Source: Leishmania martiniquensis
Lineage: Eukaryota > Euglenozoa > Kinetoplastea > Trypanosomatida > Trypanosomatidae
Direction: 5' to 3'
Length of the DNA stretch: 64,000 nt
Assembly (NCBI RefSeq): GCF_017916325.1
Contig: NC_090152.1
Span: 256,001 to 320,000, forward strand
Both the position numbers and the translations under genes were made by a program. The notes under the pieces were generated by a model. It was given only the letters and a program-made list of their open reading frames with translations. It was not told the origin of the DNA and made no database searches. Below are positions 40,201-49,300 of this stretch, in pieces (the first letter of the stretch is position 1; the number at the start of each line of letters is the position of its first letter).

Positions 40201-42516
40201 GACGCTGCGCTCGGCGGCCGCCTGGGCAGGAGGCCTGTCACATGCGGCTCCGGTCGGCGGTGGTGATCTCGGTCGAGAATCTGGTGCAGCGGCCGCCGCG
40301 TCCGCCTCCCAACTACCTCCTCGCTCATCGCTGTGAGCCGGCCATGGCGACGGTGCCAGCGACTTCAAAAGTGATTGCACTGTAGAAAAGGGTGCTGAAA
40401 CGCTGCCACCCACATCGGCCGTGCCATATCGCTCCGCCACAAACTCCTTCAGCAGCACCGTGTACTCTTGCAGAACTCGCCTCGCTGCCTTTGCGTTGTC
40501 AAGACCGTGCACACGGGGCCGCCGCTGGTGCTGCGGCAGCTCCTGCCCTTGGCGCTGATGCTCTCGTCCGAGCGTGGTCCAACCGGCCGCCGCAACGAGC
40601 ACCTCTCTATTGATGTCATCTATCGTCGCCTCCGCCACCACGGTGCAGACTGGCACAACCAGGGAGCACGATGATGCCGCGCTCGACGCGATCTGAAGGG
40701 CAGCGCTGGTGTCGTGGCGCAGGACAGGAATCGAACGGTCAACAGGATCCATAGACAAAGACGAGGAGCGCAGGGTGGCGCCCACCGCAGAGAGACAGGT
40801 GTGCGTGAGGGCGGCCAGGCTATATCGGCTGCTCCACGGCAGTGGTGGCGTGAGCGACGGGGAGGCGGCGGCACTTCCCCCTGCTGCCAGGGCCGTCAAC
40901 GGGTGGCCCAGGGCAGAGCCGCCCTCCCCTCCCTTTGCAGTTGATGGAGAAGGGGCTACCAGTGAACGGTAGCCGCAGGACACGCTGGGGCCCGCCACGT
41001 CCCACAGCTTCCAGATACCGACTGGCGCCGCTGAGAGCGCCGCGGTTTGGTTGGCTACTTCACGCTTGTGGACAGCCCCGCCACTTACGTGGTTCATCGA
41101 GCGCTGCGTTGGCCACGCCTGCTGTTGCTGCGCCTCCTGGTCCTGCAGCGGACCGGTGAGCTCGTAGGACACGATGAGAGTCACACACGTGTGGCACATC
41201 CTCTCCTCAAGCGGCTCGCATGCCGGCTCAAGGAATGCGAAGAAGGTTGCCAACGAGGGAGGCGCATTCGTCTCCCTACGTCGCACATCATCTGTCAGAG
41301 GTCGAGCATGTTGCCAGCCGACCGAGCTCGAGAGAGCCGCGTAGAGCACTGCCATGGCGTCGTGAGCAGATTCAACACGCACATAGCAGGCCGCCGGTAT
41401 GTCAGAAGGGTAATCGACAGAGTCGCCCTGCGCCTCCGCCTCGTCGGTCTCCACGCGCAGTACAGCGCCAGAGAGCAAGTCCACCGTCCATCGAGGTCGC
41501 TTTAGCACAGAAGAATGGCGAAGCGGGGCCGCGTCGCGCACCTCCGTCACACTCATGGCTGCGACGACGCGCATACCAGCAGGGACGCCGGCCGTCGAAA
41601 AAAGGCGGTTCAGCACGGCTGTAAACAGTCCGCTGGAGGTCTGGGGGGACAGCGATGCCGTCGCTAGCGGCACTCGCTGCCTCGACGGCCACCCCAGCGT
41701 GCCGCCAAAGAGAAAAGAGGTGTTCGCAGCGCCCTGTGGGCCCATTGTGAAGGTCAGCACCTCGCGACTGTCTGCTCCGGCCTCTTTGCTGGAAGCTGTC
41801 GAGCCGTTCCTAATCGGCTGACGGCCCACGCGCCCGTGCTGAGGCAGAGCGTGCCTCTGCAGGAGCTCTTCGGCGATCACGTCGGCCAGCCTCTCTGTAA
41901 GGCATGCATCTGTGTAGGTCAGAGAGGTCAGGTCGCCCTCGCCGGAGTGATACTGTGCGCGGAACGGACGCTGCTCTGCATCGTTGCTGACGGCAGCGGC
42001 TGCGGCGGCGTCGGCGCCTAGCCCTTCGACGGCAATAAACGGCGTCTGCACGACCACCTCCATCGTGACTGGTGGCGCCGGCGCGGAAGGCGAAGAGGGG
42101 AGATGGGTAGGGCAATCGCAATCTTGCATGCCCAAGCCGACAACAGTGCCCCCATTCGGCCCGAGTGTTGCCTCGTCTCCGCGAGAGTGCTGGTGTCCAC
42201 AGCAGTTCAGCGCGTATGATGCCGGCAGGGGTGAAGCCATCGGCGGGTAGGACCGACGCAGCACGCACAGCCGCGACATCGCGCCACTTGGAGTCGGGCC
42301 AGGAGTACTCGTAGGCGGACGAATATGCGCATGAGCAGCATCAGGAAGCGATGCGCTCGCGCTCGCGCCGGGCCTCACCGGGCTACTGCTTTCTGCCGAG
42401 AGACTGCTCCCTTGCTCATCCGCCAGCCGCCATGACCGAGCCTCTCGCCAGCGCAGGGCGACGCACACGCGCGGCGGGAGGGCCGCGGTGGCGCGATCGC
42501 ATCGGTCGCCGTTCAT
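37243..42516 (-). CDS. Divergent kinesin-like protein with a degenerate motor domain, 1757 residues
   Basis: I read residues about 150-700 as a kinesin motor whose catalytic motifs have decayed. In order (numbers from the ATG at 42516): LTERLADVIAEELL (206-219, helix before the P-loop); FTMGPQGAANTSFLFGG (256-272), at the place of GQTGxGKT but without Gly-Lys-Thr; GLFTAVLNRLF (296-306); WTVDLLSG (343-350); VESAHDAMAVLYAAL (381-395), where the switch I SSRSH should follow but does not; GIWKLWDVAGPS (500-511) for the VDLAGSE switch II; THTCLSAVGATLRS (571-584); and SIPVLRHDTSAAL (595-607), like the IPYRDSKLT helix. Large low-complexity insertions separate the blocks. The rest is disordered with coiled coils (QKRVTELEAELAALRRQL in one). 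It probably does not hydrolyse ATP. The identification rests on pattern order, not on a search. An alternative start lies at 42279. Confidence 0.7.
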   Translation of the reverse strand: MNGDRCDRATAALPPRVCVALRWREARSWRLADEQGSSLSAESSSPVRPGASASASLPDAAHAHIRPPTSTPGPTPSGAMSRLCVLRRSYPPMASPLPASYALNCCGHQHSRGDEATLGPNGGTVVGLGMQDCDCPTHLPSSPSAPAPPVTMEVVVQTPFIAVEGLGADAAAAAAVSNDAEQRPFRAQYHSGEGDLTSLTYTDACLTERLADVIAEELLQRHALPQHGRVGRQPIRNGSTASSKEAGADSREVLTFTMGPQGAANTSFLFGGTLGWPSRQRVPLATASLSPQTSSGLFTAVLNRLFSTAGVPAGMRVVAAMSVTEVRDAAPLRHSSVLKRPRWTVDLLSGAVLRVETDEAEAQGDSVDYPSDIPAACYVRVESAHDAMAVLYAALSSSVGWQHARPLTDDVRRRETNAPPSLATFFAFLEPACEPLEERMCHTCVTLIVSYELTGPLQDQEAQQQQAWPTQRSMNHVSGGAVHKREVANQTAALSAAPVGIWKLWDVAGPSVSCGYRSLVAPSPSTAKGGEGGSALGHPLTALAAGGSAAASPSLTPPLPWSSRYSLAALTHTCLSAVGATLRSSSLSMDPVDRSIPVLRHDTSAALQIASSAASSCSLVVPVCTVVAEATIDDINREVLVAAAGWTTLGREHQRQGQELPQHQRRPRVHGLDNAKAARRVLQEYTVLLKEFVAERYGTADVGGSVSAPFSTVQSLLKSLAPSPWPAHSDERGGSWEADAAAAAPDSRPRSPPPTGAACDRPPAQAAAERSVGPYAAATPARCFSSNTVEVGASAVEQVPLSINVTAEVDELTAFSFPARANAGARSTALVDDSQDVPNHAHGDARTAGAARMTSEAKLSTSPPAAPPASVADTCAVAAMHAEEAQLRRFHELFESESFLMGEERETPAAREGAGQRGAPSTPGTGDTMARDSHPRQQTALPQHTPCVGKSASPPSVPQTGRRADIGVATWAPSSPESPRAPLPSTPSRASGVSVVHDSMADIDATAASLCPPRVLVYDLSLSSGKEGSPAAEVRAAPACDTLLSTGARPPHTLTPSVPPPDAALAAFLGPYCDEFGRLCDQLRADAHAWRAHEAETLFQLSALAERHTRDIQEVAALQRRLAAASSFVEAAPAFKGASARPGARDGGGAAGSLLCHALTGDCRALGASTSALIFDQLVKSEGKVTWLERQLVDWRRRAHEAATLHASDGDAELAVLNGSEGDDRSTLQRSSSLPRAARRGTAATESIGTGLREDPTAVHVRRAKATLQHLLQRCTLAYAAAHQRGNRWHAQLAQEQAAKSVLQKRVTELEAELAALRRQLSATTAVPHLPRPSALRGDSVSSDTHVNAVVRPPTHSPPDRLAASPSLPLPALRSRSLDCSFDEVDADRSLMTAAPVSPIASDNALSLPSSLVSRSLKHRRGDAAVSAALWDRGSERGLATNRTGSPGGLTTADSLGVIAPQLAELLSRAVQGGDALALPTTVDLRSGSTATPSTSAAAPAPFFDVHVRASSAVSSRSVDSPCRPAASGSSALAPLCFAGGATDVASRSRDRAASAESRGIRQRASPRSRQLHEWGVNFAATPHSTTHRSAHGACEGMCAGETLHRHGGAEAAEISGGVVLCAASHPPPFQCHATSDGELEVYPSAALEALGRAAAQLETEAVRLCCAAYTPSDTAPVTPSHEPAVEQRQLHRGDEAALRRGADAGEDHPSSPSSLYQSMGRLRSATQAVQREARDAAEREKAYLSAILFPTDAGAQ

Positions 42517-43649
42517 CAACGTGCGTGTTGTACGGGGTGTGTCTCAGCGCAGAGGTGTATCTAAGTGTCTACCTGATCTATTAAGCATTATCGCATTAAC
42601 GCGAGCGCCCGTGTGCCCGCCTTCAGCCTGGTCCTCCTCGCGCTCCGCTGAAACAGAGGAAAAAAGGGGTCAGACACTAAGCGAGAAGAGAAGGGATGAG
42701 TTGGTGAGCAAACGAGGAGTGAACGACTGCGTAGCCACCGTCTACCCCCCCCGGCTCGAGTCACAGCCCATTGCGTCAGTAAGGCTGTATGAGCGAGTGC
42801 TGCAGCGGCACTGCGTGGTAGGGAGCCCCGCTTGAAGCGCGCGATCGCCAGCACCACCACCAGCCTCCTGCCCCCCGCCTCACACGCGCTCACGCTGCTC
42901 TGCAGGGAGGAGGTAAAAAGGCGAGATGCTAGAGAAGCCCAGAGAGAAGGGAAAGATGGCTCCTTCAAAGAGCAGCTGCCTGCCTGCCTCTGGGTGTATG
43001 TGTGTGTGTGTGGTGGTGATAGAGCGTAAAAAGAGTCCAAAACGTTTGAGTGAGGGGGAGAGAAGCGGCAACGAATGCCGGGCGCCGTGTGCCCTTCACC
43101 TCTCCGTCCCTCGTCTGCTGTTCAGGTCTTTCGTGTAGATGAGGACAAGTGCCACTCCTCTTTCTCCACGAGGGCAGCGCACACTCCAGCCTTTGTGCCG
43201 TGTCCGCATAGGAATGGGCGCACGCTCGCACAGGGAAGAAGGGAGACAAAAGGGGCAGTGAGGACGAACGAGGCAAAGAAAAGGGCGTGGAGAGGGAAGA
43301 GGGAGAAGGCGTAGCGCGACGCAGCCCCCACCCCTCCCTCCTTTTCCTCCTCGAATTCCTCCACCGTCTGCTCGTACTCGTGTGCCTTTCAGGGCGACGG
43401 CGATGCCGCTGCTCAGAGGCACACGCAGGCCATCACGCACAGGGGCACCACCACACGCGCACTCGAACACCGTACAGTAGCTATGGGGCCTACGGTGACG
43501 CTCCGGTTATTCCTTTAGCCCGAGCAAGTCTGGTACTGCCACGCAAACAAGGCCACAAATACACGCGCGCCAGCACAGCTCATGCGCCTCTGCTGCGCAC
43601 ACCACCTCAGCCACACGCCGTCCGTCTAGGACAAGCCGCCCCTGCCGCG
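42517..43649. other. 5'UTR and intergenic region of the kinesin-like gene
   Basis: A sense pyrimidine tract opposite 42652-42668 is followed by TTTCAG (AG opposite 42648-42649), a likely splice acceptor. Two ATGs at 42596 and 42588 lie between it and the main start and would open tiny uORFs of 2 and 14 codons. A (TG)n run lies at 42999-43012. No gene is seen. Confidence 0.5.
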
Positions 43650-45350
43650 GAATCGGGGTCATGCGCCTAGCGGGCTCCTCCTCACCTCCTTCGTGGTCCC
43701 TTCTTCGGGTGCGTGCTGCACCGTCGGCGCCAGACGCACTCGGGTGGACGGCACGCGTCGATCCAAGAGGATCGCGCCCAGCGCCCTGCTCGAGAGCGTA
43801 AGCGGCGGTCTCTGTCCTGCGGGCAACAGGGGATCGTCCGCGTGCATGCCGGATGGCGCCACGGAGGAGGTGCTACGCCACCTTGAGGTCAGGGCCCCCT
43901 CCTGCAGCCCTGTACCCCGTGCCTGCACGCCAATGCCGTTCCCCCTTCAGCCGCAGGGAGCCGCAGGGTTACAGACGATGGTGCGAAAGCCTTTCACACT
44001 GGGAGTTGTGAGGGCTCGATAGCACGCCATTCGATGTGCTTCTGTTCTGCTGCCAGGATCTGCACCTCATCGGACTCCCCCTTCTGACCCGGTCCGGCCG
44101 GATGGAGGCGATGCCACCCATTTCGCAGCGCATACAGTTTTGGGGGCTTAGTGAATGCCCATCTCTCGGCAACCTGCTCACCGATTATTGTGGCTCTGGC
44201 GGCCTCTGCATGCCTTGCATGGAAACGAGACACCACGCCAACTATCCCTGGCAGCGTTAGCGCTGTGCTCGTGCTTGCTGCATCGCGTGACCCGCTTGAG
44301 GACAACATTCCTGTACGGGGGGCCCGCTGTGTCCTGACCATCTAATGTACGCCGATATTCCGTGGGAGTGGGTCTGCATGCCCTGGCCGCTTGTGGAGCG
44401 ACAGAACGTCACACCTCTCTGAGCCTGCGACAGCAGAGTCCTTCCACCTTCTGCACTCCGCACGCCTTTGACGGAATCGGGCGTGCCAAGGGGAAGGGGC
44501 ACCACCCTCTCGTGCGCTTGCGCATGCGCACAAAGACCTCACCGCCTGTGGGCCTGAAGAGGAAGCAGGGGGTAGGGCAGGTACCCGAGTGAGAGTCCGA
44601 TCCACTGCAGGTGAGGTAAGTGTAATTAGAGCACTGCATGCCATACCATTTCCTGAAGCGAGAGGTGCGCCGAGCGCCGAGCGGCCTGAAAATCACCCCT
44701 AGCATGTCGGACTCGGCGCCAGGCCGGAAGCTCCCATAGCAGACACAGGCAGGAGCAGGGGGCTCTATCGATGGGGGTAGTGGATTGAGATGAGGGCAGT
44801 ACTGTGTTAGCGCAGCAGAAGTCGGCACATAATGTGCACTCCATGCAGCTGCTGCAGGTATCCGACCGAAGCGCGCTGGTGTCCCCCCGAGCGGAGCTGG
44901 GTGCGAGCCTGGTCCTGCCACTCCTCTTGTAGGCTCAGCATCCTCTCTTCTTTGATGCGGGGGCGGCTGCCGCCATGGGGCCCTTTGCGCCAGTGTGTCG
45001 CATCGTGTATGGCAGCGGCCGCTTGCGGGGGAGGGGGAGGGGAAGGGGTAAAGTGAAGAGGGGGAGAGTGTGCACCAGGCGTCCGAGAAGAATCGCAGGG
45101 TCCAAGGTCCATGCGATGGGTGCCGGCTCCTCTGTCGCGGCCGATTTTGCAGGTCTGCGGACTTCGTCGCTGTGCTCCAGTCCATAATGACCCGACGCGG
45201 AGACACGAGTAAGTGAGTTGCGCGGTACGCATCACGACAGGACCCAAGTAGCGCATGCATTCCTTCACCGGCGTTCGTCTCCATGGAAGGGGGAGAGGTC
45301 TTCCACCGCTCCGTAGGGCGCCATGCGCAACACGTTACGAAAGCTTAGCG
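43650..45350 (-). other. Unrecognised stretch with long minus-strand frames, possible decayed gene or retroposon
   Basis: This 1.7 kb differs from other gaps: it has few purine runs and several overlapping minus-strand frames. One runs from an ATG at 45284 to 44409 (291 codons) and contains SFRPGAESDMLGVIFRPLG and FRKWYGMQCSNYTYL. A second frame (45268-44807) contains IKEERMLSLQEEWQDQAR. A third (44341-43994) contains ATIIGEQVAERWAFTKPP. The pieces look more protein-like than the usual shadow frames, and no single frame joins them. A decayed gene with frameshifts, or a degenerate retroposon (DIRE or SIDER), would both fit. I recognise no family. The 291-codon frame could also be an intact gene; I consider this less likely, because much of it is Pro/Ser/Arg-rich. 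Confidence 0.35.
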
Positions 45351-45770
45351 CAGAAACTTTTCGAGGAGGGCACGAAGCTCCCGCGCAAGAGGCACAACGT
45401 CAACAATTAAGGGGGAACGCAGACATATATATATATGAGGGAAGAGGAGAGGCACAGGACACAAATGAGCGCCCAAAACAAAAAACGTGTCTGTGACGCA
45501 GCGCCGTCCGCCTGTGCTTTCGCGCGTGAGCTGACGTGAGGTCCTCCGAGCCCATCCGCCTGAGTCAGACCTAAAGCGCGTCGCGCTGATGGTAGCCGAG
45601 AGAGAAAAAGAGGTGAAACGCAGAGGTCTGTGGCACATGAAGCGGAGGAAGAGTGCCCATCACATCGTGCATGACAGGCCATCCTCCTCAGCAGAGAGAC
45701 GCGACAGGACGTACGTGGCCTGCTCCTCCCGCAGATGCGCGGATGCATCTGCCCGCGCCGACTTTCCTGA
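45351..45770. other. 3'UTR of the Ca2+-ATPase gene
   Basis: A short (AT)n run lies at 45424-45436. Nothing else stands out. Confidence 0.5.
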
Positions 45771-48700
45771 TCACGCACCCCGATTCCGTGCCGCTTTCTG
45801 CTCCCGCAAATGATCGCGGAAGGCCTTCAGCACCCGCAGTTGCATCCGCACCTTTTCGGCAGCAACACGAAACGTCGGCGGGGCGTGCTGCTTCAGCATC
45901 AGACGCAGTGCGGCCTCTTCCTCCGCGTCCACTATTGGCGGCGGCGGCGGAATAACCTTCTCGGCAACGCCAATCCTCCGCAGCACAAAGCCGATAAGAA
46001 GCGGCACAAGCCCGAGCGCGAACGACATCACCCACGAGGCTAACGGGAGCGGTACACAGTGCATGAGGGTGCCACCGTACTGCACGCTCACGATTTGGAT
46101 GGCGAACGTCGTCCCAACAACCGCAACGAACATCGGGGCACGATTCAGGTTGTGCCAGAAGGTAACGGAGTCGTCAAGGATGCGCGCGTTAAACTCGTTG
46201 CTCAGCTGCATCAAGACAAAGACGTTGAAGATAAGCGTGTGCAGCTCGTCGGCGCTCCGCACATCAAGACCGAGCGCGTTGACGCCACCCAAGAGCAGGT
46301 ACTGCTGGATGAGGATTTGGTAGAGGGACTGGCCGGCGATGTTCATCCACATGCGGCGGGTAATGAGCGGGGCCGCCTTCGGCTTCGGCGGCCGCAGGAG
46401 TACCTCGTCCGACGGCGCCTCTGTCGCCAACGCTAGGGCAGCCAGCGTATCCATGATGAGGTTCACCCACAGCAGCTGAACTGGCTTGAGTGGGGACTCG
46501 CCATTGCGGTCTAACAGCGCGCCGGTGAAGGAGACCACGACAGCGGCCACATTCACCGTCATTTGGAACTGCAAAAATTTGCAGATGTTGTCGTTCACGT
46601 TACGGCCCCACTTCATTGCGGTCACGATGGTGCTAAAGTTGTCGTCGAGGATGACGACGTCGGAGGCGAGCTTGGCGACCTCAGTGCCCGAGTTCATCGA
46701 GAACCCGACGTTGGCACCTTTCAGCGCCGGCGCGTCGTTGGTGCCATCGCCGGTGACGGCCACCACCTCGCCACGCTCCATCAAGGCCGAGACGAGGATG
46801 CGCTTGTCCAGAGGGGATGCGCGGGAGATGACCTGCAGGCGGGGCAGAATGGCATTCAGCTTACGCGCACTCTTCGCCAGCTCGCGGAACTGCGAGCCCT
46901 CCAGGGCCAGCCCCTGCTCCCCCTTCGCAGGTCCCGACCAGACCGTGCCGTAGATGCCCACCTCCTTGGCGATGCTGACAGCCGTAGCTTTGTTGTCACC
47001 AGTGATCATGCGCACCACCACCCCTGCCCGACGGCACTGCGCCACAGCCGTAGGTACCTCGAGGCGCACGGGATCGCGTATTCCCACGATGCCCACCAAC
47101 GTTAGCCCTGCCAAGTGCGTATCGTACTCAAGGAACGGCGACGAAGGCGCAGCGCCGCCCTCTCCGCTGTCGCCGGTGCCCCGTGGCGTGGCGTTGCCGC
47201 TCGACGGAAGCGGATGATCCGCGTATGCGATGGCGAGAGTGCGCAGCTGGCGGCGCGCCATAGCCATGATCGCCTCCTCCAGGCGCTCGCGAAGGTCGTG
47301 AGAGAGACTCACGCGCTCGCACTGCGCATCGTAGGTGTGCGTGCACTCGGCCAGGATCAGCTCACTCGCCCCCTTTACGTAGTAGCGCACCAGCTTCTCC
47401 TGTCTGAGCATCAGTGCCGTCGCCATTCGCTTGCGCGCCGATGTGAAGGGGTAGATTCGGAGGTCCTTCGTAAAAGTCGCTGCGGCCGCCACAACGCTGC
47501 TGCTCGTCCCCGCCTGCCCCGTGGGCCATGGCACCAACGCGAGCGGAGACGACGGCGTGCGCACTGCCTCGTCATTCAGCCTCGACAGTCGCTCACTGCG
47601 CAGCTGTATCGGGTCCTCACCCAGCGCCTCCACAAAGTTCAGCAGCGCCTGCTCCGTTTTGCTGCCAGTGAGCCGCACCACTGCGTGCTTCGCGTTGGGG
47701 GACTCGACCCGGATTCGAGTCGATTTCGTGTTCATCACGATGCACTCCATGAGGAGTCGGCGCACACTGGCGGCCTGCGCGCCGCCGAGCACCTCCACCA
47801 CGTTGGGCGAAGTAGATGCCTGCCGCGGCGGTGACGATGGGGTCGGTATCCCGCTGCCCTTCTTCTCACCCTCTACGGCGAAGGCAAGCGACTTGGGGGG
47901 CATAGCATACGCGACGCCGTACGCTGTCACGCCTTCGGTCACGCACATGTCGTTTTGGGTGATGGTGCCAGTCTTGTCGGTGCAGATGGTGGTGGCGCCA
48001 CCCATAGTCTCACAGGCCGCCAGGTGCCGGACGAGGTTGTTCTCCTTGAACATCTGCTTCATGCTGTAGGCAAGGGCAATGGTAACGGAGAGCGGCAGCC
48101 CCTCCGGCACAGCCACGACCACGATCGTCACCGCCGTCGTCAAGTTGTCGAGGAGCTTCTTATAACCGAACGTATGCTTGCGGTAGACAAGCGTGTCCAG
48201 AAGCTCCTTGCCGCTAAGGAGCACAAACATAAGCCCAGCGGCGGCCATGCCCACGTAGCCGATGAGGTTCGCAAGCTCTTCAAGCTTCTGCTGCAGCGGC
48301 GTCTCCTCCTTCGCCTCCCGCACCTGCATCGCGATGTGCCCGGCAAAGGAGTGCACACCGACGCCCATGACCAGGATGGTGCCCTCGCCCTCCGTAACGT
48401 TTGACCCCGAGCGGAGCACGAAGTCGCCGTGCGCCGACTTCGTCACGTCGTTGTTCTCGCCCGTCGCAGCCGACTCGTCCACCTTCAGCGAGGTGCTCCG
48501 CAAGACGAGGCCGTCTACCGTCAGCACGTCACCCGCGGAGACGTTGAGCAGGTCGCCGGAGAGCAGCTCCTTGTCCGTAATGTCCTGTGTCGTGCCCGAG
48601 CGAACCACCTGCACCTTCACTGGCGGGGTCGCCCGGCTCAGCTCCTTGAACTTCCGCTCTTTTTGGTAATTGTTGATGCTACTGACGAGCGTCACAATAG

Positions 48701-49244
48701 TGACAGAGAGCAGAATGGCGGTGCCCTCGATCCAGCCGTGGGCGTAGTTGACGAGCCCTGTGTCTTCATCCGGCACCGTTAGCCCCAGCACGAGTGAGAC
48801 CACCGCGCTGGCAATTAGAATCTGAACCATGCGGTCCTCGAGCGACTCCCTAACCATGTCCATGAAGGACATCTCCTCCGCTTCTGGAAGCTCATTCGTG
48901 GAGAACCACTCCCGACGCTGCGTCAGTGCGTCCTCGTCGGTGCTATCGATACCGCGTGTGAGGTCTGTCCGGAGCTGTGACGCGAGTCCTTTGAGCCCGC
49001 CGATGCTGGCAAGCCTCTTTGCTGAGCCATGTTCGCCATCGTGGATGAACTCGAGCAGTGTCTCGGGGCTGATAGAAAAGCCGTTACCCACCTCTGCCTT
49101 CTTCGTGTCCAGTGAAGAAGGCAAGAGCTGACGAGCGTCTCGCTCTTCCATGGGCAGCTGCACTGCTTTGTTCATGCGGCCACCTTGACGACAATCCTTC
49201 AGGTGTGCCGGAGTGTCGGCGCTTGTGTGGAGGGGGAGCGGCAT
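45771..49244 (-). CDS. PMCA-type (P2B) Ca2+-transporting ATPase, 1157 residues
   Basis: A P-type ATPase that moves Ca2+ out of the cytosol, across the plasma membrane or into acidic stores. Visible motifs: PEGLPLSVT in membrane helix 4, the phosphorylation site CTDKTGT (Asp423), KGASE in the nucleotide domain, TGDN, and GDGTNDAPAL in the hinge. The block VQLLWVNLIMDTLAALALATE-like near helices 5-6 and the single acidic site in helix 4 are those of PMCA-type, not SERCA-type, pumps. About ten membrane helices can be counted. The C-terminal tail (RMQLRVLKAFRDHLREQ) resembles the calmodulin-binding helix of animal PMCAs. The ATG at 49244 is the first after a splice acceptor at 49274; another at 49175 starts 23 residues later and is possible. 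The frame upstream of 49244 begins with GTG and is not needed. Confidence 0.95.
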   Translation of the reverse strand: MPLPLHTSADTPAHLKDCRQGGRMNKAVQLPMEERDARQLLPSSLDTKKAEVGNGFSISPETLLEFIHDGEHGSAKRLASIGGLKGLASQLRTDLTRGIDSTDEDALTQRREWFSTNELPEAEEMSFMDMVRESLEDRMVQILIASAVVSLVLGLTVPDEDTGLVNYAHGWIEGTAILLSVTIVTLVSSINNYQKERKFKELSRATPPVKVQVVRSGTTQDITDKELLSGDLLNVSAGDVLTVDGLVLRSTSLKVDESAATGENNDVTKSAHGDFVLRSGSNVTEGEGTILVMGVGVHSFAGHIAMQVREAKEETPLQQKLEELANLIGYVGMAAAGLMFVLLSGKELLDTLVYRKHTFGYKKLLDNLTTAVTIVVVAVPEGLPLSVTIALAYSMKQMFKENNLVRHLAACETMGGATTICTDKTGTITQNDMCVTEGVTAYGVAYAMPPKSLAFAVEGEKKGSGIPTPSSPPRQASTSPNVVEVLGGAQAASVRRLLMECIVMNTKSTRIRVESPNAKHAVVRLTGSKTEQALLNFVEALGEDPIQLRSERLSRLNDEAVRTPSSPLALVPWPTGQAGTSSSVVAAAATFTKDLRIYPFTSARKRMATALMLRQEKLVRYYVKGASELILAECTHTYDAQCERVSLSHDLRERLEEAIMAMARRQLRTLAIAYADHPLPSSGNATPRGTGDSGEGGAAPSSPFLEYDTHLAGLTLVGIVGIRDPVRLEVPTAVAQCRRAGVVVRMITGDNKATAVSIAKEVGIYGTVWSGPAKGEQGLALEGSQFRELAKSARKLNAILPRLQVISRASPLDKRILVSALMERGEVVAVTGDGTNDAPALKGANVGFSMNSGTEVAKLASDVVILDDNFSTIVTAMKWGRNVNDNICKFLQFQMTVNVAAVVVSFTGALLDRNGESPLKPVQLLWVNLIMDTLAALALATEAPSDEVLLRPPKPKAAPLITRRMWMNIAGQSLYQILIQQYLLLGGVNALGLDVRSADELHTLIFNVFVLMQLSNEFNARILDDSVTFWHNLNRAPMFVAVVGTTFAIQIVSVQYGGTLMHCVPLPLASWVMSFALGLVPLLIGFVLRRIGVAEKVIPPPPPIVDAEEEAALRLMLKQHAPPTFRVAAEKVRMQLRVLKAFRDHLREQKAARNRGA

Positions 49245-49273
49245 GGCGGTAACAGCCAAAGCCTCAGCACTAT

Positions 49274-49300
49274 CTGCCACAGCGAAGAAGGGGAGAGGAA
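49274..49300 (-). promoter_or_regulatory. Trans-splice acceptor for the Ca2+-ATPase gene
   Basis: A sense pyrimidine tract opposite 49282-49300 is followed by GTGGCAG (AG opposite 49274-49275). The first ATG downstream is 49244. Confidence 0.55.
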
